Shown: in pieces, positions 1 to 7,700 of the stretch
Position numbering within the stretch: position 1 is the first letter of the stretch
How the letters are laid out: every line of letters begins with the position of its first letter
From: Bradyrhizobium nanningense
GTDB taxonomy: Bacteria > Pseudomonadota > Alphaproteobacteria > Rhizobiales > Xanthobacteraceae
DNA: 64,000 bases
Reading direction: 5' to 3'
NCBI RefSeq assembly: GCF_004114535.1
Contig: NZ_LBJC01000082.1
Span: 94,501 to 158,500, forward strand
Notes under the pieces: generated by a model
Database searches by the model: none
Told to the model about the DNA's origin: nothing
Seen by the model: only the letters and a program-made list of their open reading frames with translations
Program-made: the position numbers and the translations under genes

Positions 1-124
1 GCTCGACCTCGCCCGGTCCAAGGCGGACGATCACGATGCCGAGCGTACGCATCGCCGGCTGGCCATCGAACATGGCGACGGCCGCCGCCCGATAGCCCGG
101 ATTCTTCGGCTCGTACGCAGCCAT
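1..124 (-). CDS. PaaI-like hotdog thioesterase, 5' part only
   Basis: This is the first 41 codons of a minus-strand gene cut by the left edge of the window. The visible residues include LGIVIVRLGPGEVE, which fits the early strand of PaaI-type hotdog acyl-CoA thioesterases (pattern LGxxxxxxxPGxVE). Its ATG lies 3 bp after the TGA of the upstream thioesterase gene, so the two are almost certainly co-transcribed and probably translationally coupled. The catalytic region is outside the window, so the family call is inferred from a short N-terminus and the operon partner. Confidence 0.55.
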   Translation of the reverse strand, partial: MAAYEPKNPGYRAAAVAMFDGQPAMRTLGIVIVRLGPGEVE

Positions 125-127
125 GGC

Positions 128-562
128 TCAGAGCTCGGCCGGCTCGGCGAGATGGCTCAAGGCGATCTCGCGGACGGCATCCGCGAACGGCGCCGATTTG
201 CGCTGGCTTCGGTCCATGTGCACACCCGTGATCTCGCAAGTTGCGGCGATCTCGCCGGTCTCGGCGTTCGCCATGTCGTGCCGGAAGCGGATCGACCTGT
301 CGCGGACCTCGAGCAGATGGCTGCGGATCTCGACGATGTCGCCGGCGAGCAGCTCGCGCCTGTAGGTGATGTTCTGCTGGACGGCGGCCATGCCTCGGCC
401 GGAGGACCGTAAGTAGCTCGGCGTCAGCCCGAGGCGGGCGAACAGATTCCAGTTGGCCTCGTCGAACTTGCCGACATACCACATGATGTTCATGTGGCCG
501 ACGTGATCGCACTGCCACGGATAGACCGTGCCGCGATAGGTTGCCTCCTGCTCCATCGCCAT
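128..562 (-). CDS. 4HBT/FadM-type acyl-CoA thioesterase
   Basis: A 144-residue single-domain hotdog protein. Near the N-terminus it has the sequence CDHVGHMN (residues 18-25) followed by YVGKFDEANW, the conserved D-x3-HMN plus helix pattern of the 4-hydroxybenzoyl-CoA thioesterase/YbgC/FadM family, in which the Asp (here D19) is catalytic. The expected reaction is hydrolysis of a cytosolic acyl-CoA to acid and CoA; the substrate cannot be told from sequence. It is the first gene of an operon with a second thioesterase and is divergent from a TetR gene, with two palindromes in between. A start two codons later (MEQEAT) is possible. Confidence 0.85.
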   Translation of the reverse strand: MAMEQEATYRGTVYPWQCDHVGHMNIMWYVGKFDEANWNLFARLGLTPSYLRSSGRGMAAVQQNITYRRELLAGDIVEIRSHLLEVRDRSIRFRHDMANAETGEIAATCEITGVHMDRSQRKSAPFADAVREIALSHLAEPAEL

Positions 563-590
563 TTTCTTCCGCCCTGGTTTGTCTTTCGAT

Positions 591-643
591 CTTGATACGG
601 TAGCGTATCAAGTCCGGGAAGGGTTAGCAATACGGCACCGTAT
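591..643. promoter_or_regulatory. two TetR-type operator palindromes
   Basis: The 104-bp gap between the divergent thioesterase and TetR genes holds two related inverted repeats. The first (591-612) has perfect 9-bp arms, CTTGATACG and CGTATCAAG, around a 4-bp centre. The second (630-643) has 6-bp arms, ATACGG and CCGTAT, and is followed by CAAG as in the first. Both share the half-site TTGATACGGT. This is the usual arrangement for autoregulation and control of the divergent gene by a TetR repressor. The palindromes are seen directly; the binding is inferred. Confidence 0.75.
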
Positions 644-666
644 CAAGAGTCGGTGAGGCTTCCTTC

Positions 667-1215
667 ATGAGCGACGGCAAGGGCGATGTCTGGGTCGAGG
701 CGGGGTTTACCGAGCTCGCCCGCTCGGGGGTCGGGGGCGTCAGGGTCGAGGTGCTCGCCAAGAATCTCGGCGTCACCAAAGGCGGTTTCTACCGCCGCTT
801 CGCCGACCGCGCCGCGCTGCTCGATGCCATGCTGCAACGCTGGCGGGAGGGGCGCTCAGCGTCGATCGCGCAGCAGACGCGCCTCGACGGCGAGGCGCCC
901 CGCGAACGACTGAAGGCGGTGATCCAGCTCTATTCGGAGCGGCTCAATCCGGAAGCCATGGCGATCGAGCTCGCGATCCGCCAATGGGCCCGCTCGGACG
1001 AGAACGCCGCGGCGGCGGTGGCGGACGTCGACGCCGCGCGGCTCAAGCACGTGGCCGAGCTCTATCGCGCCACCGGGCTTGCGGCCGAGGAGGCCGACGC
1101 TCAGGCCTTCCTGTTCTATTGCTTCATCTTCGGCCAGAGCCTCTTGTTCGTCGAGCGCGGCCCGCGCAAACGGTCGCAACTGGTGGCGAAGTCGGCCGAG
1201 AAGCTGTTGGACTAG
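667..1215 (+). CDS. TetR/AcrR-family transcriptional regulator
   Basis: A 182-residue TetR-type repressor. The N-terminal helix-turn-helix lies at about residues 20-55 and includes VEVLAKNLGVTKGGFYRRF, the typical recognition helix ending in GxxYxxF. The remainder is an alpha-helical ligand domain with no recognisable inducer specificity. It is transcribed away from the thioesterase operon. Two palindromes in the shared promoter are its likely operators, so an acyl-CoA or fatty-acid-like ligand is a reasonable guess. The ATG at 667 is taken as the start because the HTH follows with normal spacing. Confidence 0.9.
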   Translation: MSDGKGDVWVEAGFTELARSGVGGVRVEVLAKNLGVTKGGFYRRFADRAALLDAMLQRWREGRSASIAQQTRLDGEAPRERLKAVIQLYSERLNPEAMAIELAIRQWARSDENAAAAVADVDAARLKHVAELYRATGLAAEEADAQAFLFYCFIFGQSLLFVERGPRKRSQLVAKSAEKLLD

Positions 1216-1250
1216 ACAAAAAGGCCGGAGCGTTGCCCCGGCCTTCGCAT
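1216..1250 (-). terminator. rho-independent terminator for the 1262-1738 gene
   Basis: An 8-bp perfect stem, AAGGCCGG (1221-1228) and CCGGCCTT (1238-1245). On the minus strand it is followed by five T residues, so it terminates the minus-strand secreted-protein gene. It may also slow plus-strand transcription from the TetR gene, which ends convergently here. Confidence 0.8.
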
Positions 1251-1261
1251 TAGTTTGGAGC

Positions 1262-1738
1262 TCAGGCGGCGCCCTTCAGCTTCTTGGTGCATTCGCTGTA
1301 ATAGCCGCCGCCCTTCTGGATCCACTTCAAGCCGCCATTGCCGTTGGTGGTCTTGTTGGCGTTGTACTGGTCGACGCAGGTGTGCATGCGCGCCTTGCCG
1401 GGGGTCTCCTTGGCATATTTCGGATCGACCGCGTTCGGATAGATCGCGGGACCGGCCGGCAGGGTCGGTGCGGCGGCGGGGGCCGCCTCCTTCTTCGCCT
1501 GTTTCGGCTCGGCGGGAGCGGCCGGAGCGGAGGGCGCAGCGGCCGGCGTCGCATCCGCGCCGCACTGGGCCTTGCGGAAGTCATTCCACTTCATGGTGCC
1601 GAGCGAGCCGTCCTTCTTGGCCGCCTGGTATTTTGCGCTGCACTCCTGCGAGGTCAGCGCCTGCGCTGGCGCCGACGCCGCCAACGCCGCAAATCCCGAC
1701 AGTGCAATTGCGCACAGCCATTTTGATTGAATGGTCAT
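1262..1738 (-). CDS. secreted protein with two Cys-bounded repeats
   Basis: A 158-residue protein with a clear Sec signal peptide ending near AQA (residues 24-27). The mature part has two similar modules separated by an Ala/Pro/Lys-rich linker. The first (about 33-59) runs C-x3-Y-x-A-x-K through KWNDF to a second Cys. The second (about 120-153) runs C-x3-Y-x-A through LKWI to another Cys. The pattern resembles the Cys-bounded repeat of PsiF-like proteins such as its neighbour at 1944-2225. The function is unknown and the location is probably periplasmic. It ends at a strong terminator. Confidence 0.8.
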   Translation of the reverse strand: MTIQSKWLCAIALSGFAALAASAPAQALTSQECSAKYQAAKKDGSLGTMKWNDFRKAQCGADATPAAAPSAPAAPAEPKQAKKEAAPAAAPTLPAGPAIYPNAVDPKYAKETPGKARMHTCVDQYNANKTTNGNGGLKWIQKGGGYYSECTKKLKGAA

Positions 1739-1943
1739 TCTAGGTCTCCTCCTTGATCTTCTCCCGACGGGGAAGCGAAAATAACAATTGCTATCCTAGC
1801 GTGCCGGCCATTTGCGACAAGAAAGCGACGGCGCCTGCCGCCAAAATATAGTGAGCGCCTTGTCCGGATTATTCATGTCGCGTTCAGCAATGCGAGCCGA
1901 CGTTCGCAACCCCGTGCAATTCTCGCAAGATGAGTGCAACACC

Positions 1944-2225
1944 ATGACCCTCGCCTCTCGCCTCGCCGCCGTCGCCCTCGCCTCCCTGCTCGCCACCGGC
2001 GCTACCTTCGCGCAGACCGCCGCGCCGGCCGCCAAGACCGACACTGCTGCCACCACCGACAAGAAGGCAACGAAGGAGCGCACGGCCGAGTCGATCGAAT
2101 GCTCCAAGCAGGCGGACGCCAAGGGGCTGAAGGGCAAGGAGCGCAAGAAATTCCGCCGGGAGTGCAAGAAGGAAGCGAAGGCCGGCACCGCCGCGCCCGC
2201 CGCCCCTGCCGCCGACAAGAAGTAA
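1944..2225 (+). CDS. PsiF-repeat-like secreted protein
   Basis: A 93-residue protein starting MTLASRLAAVALASLL, a Sec signal peptide cut near FAQ-T. The mature part contains ECSKQADAKGLKGKERKKF and then RREC, matching the PsiF repeat (Cys, about 20 residues with GLKGKER, Cys). PsiF is known in enterobacteria as phosphate-starvation inducible, but its biochemical role is not established. An in-frame upstream start at 1812 would add 44 residues without signal-peptide character, so the start before the hydrophobic segment is preferred. The tail is rich in Ala, Pro and Lys. Confidence 0.8.
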   Translation: MTLASRLAAVALASLLATGATFAQTAAPAAKTDTAATTDKKATKERTAESIECSKQADAKGLKGKERKKFRRECKKEAKAGTAAPAAPAADKK

Positions 2226-2324
2226 TCCCGGCGCGATCCTCCGCACGCGTCAGGGAGAGGCGCACGCATTGCGGCATGACGAGCCTGCAATTGTGCGTCT
2301 CTCGCTGATTTGCGATAAGGTGGC

Positions 2325-3410
2325 GTGAAGCAAACCGCCGCCTCCCTACCGTTCGAATGGCCGAGCCGTGCCAGGCTCTTGAGCACGGCGGAGACGCTCG
2401 TCATCGGCACCGCCGGAGGCCTGGTGTTTCTCCTCGCCGGCCTTCCCGGCGGGCTGATCTCGGGCGCGATGATCGCGGTCGGGATTGCTGCCATCGCCGG
2501 CCGCCAATTGTCGCTGCCGCCGCTGCTGACCCAGACCGTGCTGGTGCTGCTCGGCATTTCGCTGGGCTCGGTGGTCTCGCGCCATCTGCTGCAGCAGGTC
2601 AGTGCCTATCCCCTCACCATCGGCCTGCTTGCGCTCGCGACCTTCTGCTCGACCTTCGGCTCCAGCTATTACCTCCAGCGCGTCCATGGCTGGGACCGCA
2701 CCTCGGCCTTCCTCGCCGGCAGCCCCGGCGCGCTGTCGCAGATCACGATTCTGGCCGTCGAACGCGGCGCCGACCTGCCGGGCATCGCGGTGGTGCAGAC
2801 CATGCGCGTCATCATCCTCACCGCAGCGCTGCCGATGGTGCTCGCGATCGCCGGCGTGGCCCCCTCCGCCGCGCCGTCGCTGACGACGACGATTGCCTCG
2901 CCGCTCGACCTCGTGGAGCTGGTCGCGGCTTCGCTGGCCATGGCGCTGTTGCTGCGGCTGATCAGGTTTCCGGCGAGCTGGATGTTCGGCGCCATGATCG
3001 CCTCCAGCGTGCTGCATGGCGCCGGCTGGGTCGAGGGCGGCCTGCCGAACTGGGTGCGCGGCGTGGCGCTGGTCGGGATCGGCGCATTGATCGGCAGCCG
3101 TTTCGCGCGGATGCGGATCAAGACGCTCGCCGGCCACATCAATGCAGCGCTGGGCTCGTTCGCGGTCGCGATCGCCGTCTCTGCCATTTTCGTCGGCATC
3201 GTCGCGCTCACCACGCAGGTCAAGTTCTCCGACGTCGTCGTCGCCTTCGCGCCGGGCGCGATGGATGCCATGCTGGCGCTGGCGCTGACGTTGCACATCG
3301 ACCCGATCTTCGTCGGCGCCCATCATTTGTCGCGTTTCGTGTTCGTGACGATCGCAACGCCAGGCATCGTGCATCTGTTCGGGCGCACGCAAGACGATGT
3401 GGATGATTGA
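2325..3410 (+). CDS. AbrB-family (putative ammonia monooxygenase) membrane protein
   Basis: A 361-residue integral membrane protein with about ten hydrophobic segments in two similar halves. It fits the AbrB family (also labelled putative ammonia monooxygenase, PF05145). Typical glycine-rich stretches are GLPGGLISGAMIAVGIAAIA near residue 40, AGSPGALSQI near 130 and FAPGAMDAMLALAL near 310. The family is thought to transport small molecules; the ammonia monooxygenase label is historical and not supported by cofactor motifs here. The start codon is GTG. The neighbours give no substrate hint. Confidence 0.8.
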   Translation: MKQTAASLPFEWPSRARLLSTAETLVIGTAGGLVFLLAGLPGGLISGAMIAVGIAAIAGRQLSLPPLLTQTVLVLLGISLGSVVSRHLLQQVSAYPLTIGLLALATFCSTFGSSYYLQRVHGWDRTSAFLAGSPGALSQITILAVERGADLPGIAVVQTMRVIILTAALPMVLAIAGVAPSAAPSLTTTIASPLDLVELVAASLAMALLLRLIRFPASWMFGAMIASSVLHGAGWVEGGLPNWVRGVALVGIGALIGSRFARMRIKTLAGHINAALGSFAVAIAVSAIFVGIVALTTQVKFSDVVVAFAPGAMDAMLALALTLHIDPIFVGAHHLSRFVFVTIATPGIVHLFGRTQDDVDD

Positions 3411-3442
3411 TCGAGTGCGACTCGCGTCGCGAACTCCGCTCT

Positions 3443-3536
3443 CGTAGGGTGGACAAAGGCGCATGAGCGCCGTGCCCACCATGCTTCAGCGATGTCACTA
3501 AGAATGGTGGGCACGCTGCGCTTTGCCCACCCTACG
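3443..3536. repeat. dispersed palindromic repeat, copy 1
   Basis: An interrupted inverted repeat with outer arms beginning CGTAGGGTGG and ending CCACCCTACG, and inner GTGCCCAC/GTGGGCAC arms. A close relative lies at 47904-48005. It sits between two convergent genes. I recall this family as common in intergenic regions of Bradyrhizobium and relatives, but copy number cannot be assessed here. Confidence 0.8.
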
Positions 3537-3553
3537 GCTCCTCACCATGAGGA

Positions 3554-4093
3554 TCAACGCTTCGCCGTCCGCACAAATCCCCACGCGGCGATCGCGGCCA
3601 TCAGCAGCGAGATCAACACGTTGTAGCCGGCGAGCGAGAGGCCGAGAAAGCGCCACTGCACCTCGTCGCAACGCACCACCTTCACGGTGTCGAGCTTTGA
3701 AAAAAGATCGCCGGCATTGCCGAGGTTGACGACGGGACCGGTGCAGTCGGTCGGCCCTTTCCAGACCCCCCATTCGACCCCGGAGTGATAGGTGCCGAGG
3801 CCGGCATTGGCGAGCGTCGCCAGCGCAATGATCGCGAGCCCCGCCAACAGCAGCGGCCGCCGCGCGCCGCTTCGCGCCGCAAAAGCCGTGAGCGCACCAA
3901 GGGGAATCGCGAGGTAATAGGCGTAGCGCTGTTCGAGGCAGAGCGGACAGGGCAGGATCTCCAGCACGAGCTGGAAGAACCAGGCGCCCGCGATGGTCAC
4001 GGCCGCGATCAGCGTGACGAGCAGCGAGGCCGTCAGCGCGGGACCGCCGGCAGCCGGCTTGAACGCAGGTATCGCGGCACTCTGGGTCGTCAC
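3554..4093 (-). CDS. dsbB: disulfide bond formation protein B
   Basis: A 179-residue inner-membrane protein with four transmembrane segments. It carries both DsbB redox pairs: C49-P-L-C52 followed by LEQRYAYY in the first periplasmic loop, and C117/C142 in the second. DsbB reoxidises the periplasmic thiol oxidase DsbA and passes electrons to ubiquinone. Length and motif order fit the alphaproteobacterial family. No dsbA gene is nearby. Confidence 0.93.
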   Translation of the reverse strand: MTTQSAAIPAFKPAAGGPALTASLLVTLIAAVTIAGAWFFQLVLEILPCPLCLEQRYAYYLAIPLGALTAFAARSGARRPLLLAGLAIIALATLANAGLGTYHSGVEWGVWKGPTDCTGPVVNLGNAGDLFSKLDTVKVVRCDEVQWRFLGLSLAGYNVLISLLMAAIAAWGFVRTAKR

Positions 4094-4249
4094 GGCAGCC
4101 TCTTTCCGGTGGGTCGCGTCCTTAGGCTCTAGCCCCGGTCCATGCGGCTGTCGAGAACGGCGGACATCACTTTGGCGCGGGTTGACCCCGCTTTGTCCAT
4201 GGCTATAGTCCGCCGGCTTCGCGACGCTCCCTTCAAGGGCCGACCGAGG

Positions 4250-4334
4250 GCCCCTGTGGCGGAACTGGTAGACGCGCTCGACTCAAAATCGAGTTCCGCA
4301 AGGAGTGCTGGTTCGATTCCGGCCAGGGGCACCA
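4250..4334 (+). tRNA. tRNA-Leu (CAA)
   Basis: An 85-nt class II tRNA with encoded CCA. The acceptor arms are GCCCCTG (4250-4256) and CAGGGGC (4324-4330). The anticodon stem CTCGA/TCGAG encloses the loop CTCAAAA, giving anticodon CAA for UUG codons. A short variable arm and a canonical GGTTCGATTCC T-loop follow. No integrase or direct repeat marks an inserted element at its 3' end. Confidence 0.95.
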
Positions 4335-4342
4335 TTCCAACG

Positions 4343-4681
4343 CTAACGGTCGCCGGGCGCCCGCGAGATACTTGCTGCGACATCAGGCCGGTTCTTCTCC
4401 AGCCAGGCCATAGCCTCCGAACCATCGACGACACACTCGAAGGTTTCCCAGGTTGGGTCCTCCAGCGATTCTGATTGCAGGCGCTGCGCGGCATACTCAA
4501 CGAGGTCATGCAAGCGCGCATATCCTGGTCGGCCCTCGAGGGATTCCGCGATCGCGGCGCTGGACCAGCCTTGTCGGGCCAACTCGACAATGCTTGGCGC
4601 GCCAGCCGCACTGAACCATGGTGTGGCATCGAACTCGAGGCAGAGGACGTTGTCGGCGGTATGGCAGGTCGCGTGGATCAT
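4343..4681 (-). CDS. hypothetical protein downstream of NAD-GDH
   Basis: A 112-residue acidic, soluble protein with no signal peptide or membrane segment and no domain I recognise. A good ribosome binding site (GGAAAGGG) precedes the ATG. The gene starts 21 bp after the NAD-GDH stop on the same strand and ends just before the tRNA-Leu. It is probably co-transcribed with GDH, but no function follows from that. Confidence 0.65.
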   Translation of the reverse strand: MIHATCHTADNVLCLEFDATPWFSAAGAPSIVELARQGWSSAAIAESLEGRPGYARLHDLVEYAAQRLQSESLEDPTWETFECVVDGSEAMAWLEKNRPDVAASISRAPGDR

Positions 4682-4702
4682 TGGGTCCCTTTCCGTCGTG
4701 CA

Positions 4703-7700
4703 TCAACCCTTGACCAGGTCCCCCAGCAAATTGGCCGCCACCGTCAGCTTGGCGAGCGTCAGGCCGCTGGCCGCGATTTCCTCGACCGAGCGGCGGATGC
4801 GCGTCGCCTCAGGATGAGCCGCAAGCCAGTTGCCGGCGGCCTCTTGGCCGGACTCGCCGTTTGCCAGCATGTTGGCGACCAGTCTTCTTTCCGCGGCCGC
4901 GATCTGGTCGACGGCGCGATCGATCGCGAGACGTTCATAATTGTCGTTTACCGGCACGCTGCGCGCGGCGGCGATGATCCGATCGAGCCTGAAATCTGCC
5001 TCGGCGGCGAAGAAGGTCGTGGCGGCGTCACCGATGGCCCGGCTGGCGCCCTCCGCGACGGTGACGATATCCGGTGCGGAGACGAGCACGTCGAGATCGG
5101 CGAGCTCTGCGGCAAGTCCTGCTGGGACGCCGGCACCGATCAGATCCTGCCGCCGCTTGGTGCGCCCAGCCTGCAAGTCCTGCGGCAGGGTCTTGTCGAG
5201 CCCGGCGGCGACCTCCCGAATTCCGGGACCGAAGTGCGCGATCACGGCGTCCAGACCGGCCTTGAAATCAGCATTGCGCACGTACCACACCATGCGTGAG
5301 AGCAGGAGATCCTGGATCGTCGCGTAGAGGCCGAGTTGCAATTGCCCGTCGATGTGGGTGTCGAGTGCATCGATCGCGGCATTGAGCCGCTGAAGGCCGT
5401 AGGATTCATCGACCGCGACGAAGGCCATGACGATGGTGGCGACATCGGCATCGGTCTCGTCGGCCAGGCGCACGACACAGGCCGGGCCGCCCCGGTTGAT
5501 CACGGCATTGGCGAGACTGGTGGCGATGATCTCCCGCCGCAACCGATGCAACTGCACCGCGGTAGGGAATTTCTCCTGCACCTGGCGCGGAAAATACTGG
5601 AATAGTTCGCGGGCGAGATAGGGATCGTCAGGCACGCCGGTCGCGAGCAGGTCGTCGTAGAGCGTCAGCTTGGCGTAAGCGAGCAACACGGCAAGCTCGG
5701 GCCGTGTCAGGAGCTGGCCGCGCCTGGTGCGCTCGGTGATCGCCGCATCGTCGGGCAAGAACTCCACGGCGCGGCTGAGCAGGCCGCGCTGCTCGAGCGA
5801 TTGCATCAGGCGGGTGAGGGAGCCGGTCTCGGCCACGCCCTTCCGTTCGGCCAGCGAGAGCGCCAGCGTCTGAAGATAATTGTTGCGCAGCACGAGTGCG
5901 CCAACCTCCTCGGTCATCGCGGCGAGCAGGCTGTTACGGTCGCCAGGACTGAGGTGTCCCTCGCGCTCGGGGCGCGCCAGCGCGATCTTGATGTTGACCT
6001 CGACGTCGGACGTGTTCACGCCGGCCGAATTGTCGATGGCGTCGGTGTTGAGCTTGACGCCCTTCTGCGCCGCCTCGATACGGCCGCGCTGGGTGACGCC
6101 GAGATTGGCGCCTTCGCCGATCACCCGCGCACGGACATCGGCGCCCGCGATGCGGATCGGATCGTTGGCGCGGTCGCCGGCCTGATCATCGCTTTCCGAG
6201 GACGCGCGAATATAGGTGCCGATGCCGCCAAACCACAGGAGGTCCACGCGGGCCTTGAGGATCGCTGTCATCACCTCGAACGGCGTGGCCTGCGGCTTGT
6301 CGAGATCAAGCAGTGCGCGCACTTCCGGTGCAAGCGGGATCGCCTTGAGCGAGCGCGAGAACACGCCACCGCCTTGCGAGATCAGGGACTTGTCATAGTC
6401 CTGCCAGCTCGATCGCAGCAGGCCGAACAGGCGCTTGCGTTCGGCGAGGCTGATCGCCGGTTCAGGCGATGGATCGATGAAGATGTCGCGGTGATCGAAC
6501 GCCGCGACGAGCTTCGTCGCCGGCGAGAGCAGCATGCCGTTACCGAAGACATCGCCCGACATGTCGCCGACGCCGGCAACCGTGAACGGCTTGGTCTGGA
6601 TGTCGGTGCCAAACTCGCGGAAGTGACGCTTGACCGCCTCCCATGCGCCTCGTGCCGTGATTCCCATCTTCTTGTGGTCGTAGCCCTGGCTGCCGCCGGA
6701 GGCGAAGGCATCGCCGAGCCAATGGTGCTTCTCGGTCGAGATCGCGTTGGCGATGTCGGAGAAGGTGGCGGTGCCCTTGTCGGCTGCGACGACCAGGTAG
6801 GGGTCGTCACCGTCATGCCGCACGGTCGCGTCGGGCGGCACTATGGTGTCGCGGTCAAGATTGTCAGTGAGTTCGAGCAGCGTGCGAACGAAGATACGAT
6901 AGGCTTCGGTACCTTCCGCCATGAAGTGGTCGCGACTCGAGGGCGACGGCAGGCGCTTGGGCACGAAGCCGCCCTTCGCGCCGACCGGCACGATCACGGC
7001 GTTCTTCACCTGTTGTGCCTTCACGAGGCCCAGGATCTCGGTACGGAAATCCTGCGGCCGGTCGGACCAGCGCAGACCGCCGCGCGCGACCTTGCCGAAG
7101 CGCAGATGAATGCCTTCGACGCGGGGCGAGTAGACGAAAATCTCGTACAGTGGTCGCGGAGCCGGCAGGGCCTCGATCTTGCGCGCGTCGAACTTGAAGG
7201 AGATCACCGGATGCGGGTGCCCGTCCTGACCGACCTGCCACAAATTGGTGCGGATGGTTGCCTGCACCAGATTGGTGAAGCGGCGCAGGATGCGGTCTTC
7301 ATCGAGCGAGGCGACGGAATTGAGCTGCTCCTCGATCTCGGCGACGAGGGCCATCTCGCGCGACGAGCGCTCCGCAATCGTGAGTCCAAGGCGCGGATCG
7401 AGGCGGCCCTGGAACAGGGCAACGATGTTGGCGGTAATCGCGGCATTCTTGCGCAGTGTCTCCCACATATAGTCCTGGGTGAACGGAGCGCGGATCTGAT
7501 GGAGGTAGCGCGACAGCGCGCGGATCGTCGATACTTCCCGCCAGCTCAGGGCTGTGCGCAGGATCAGTGCGTTGAATCCGTCGGATTCGGCGCGATCGCG
7601 GACCACCGCCATGATCGAGGCTTCCAGACGACGGTTGAATTCATCGTTGATTGCGATCGGCTTGCCGTCGCTGGTCTCGATTGTCATATCGTGCAGCCAT

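Noticed and set aside
2325..3410. true ammonia monooxygenase
   Set aside because: The family label is historical; the protein is an AbrB-type membrane protein without metal-binding or catalytic motifs of AmoA.
4250..4334. tRNA-Leu as an integration site for a genomic island
   Set aside because: No integrase, no repeated 3' tRNA fragment and no change in gene character next to it.
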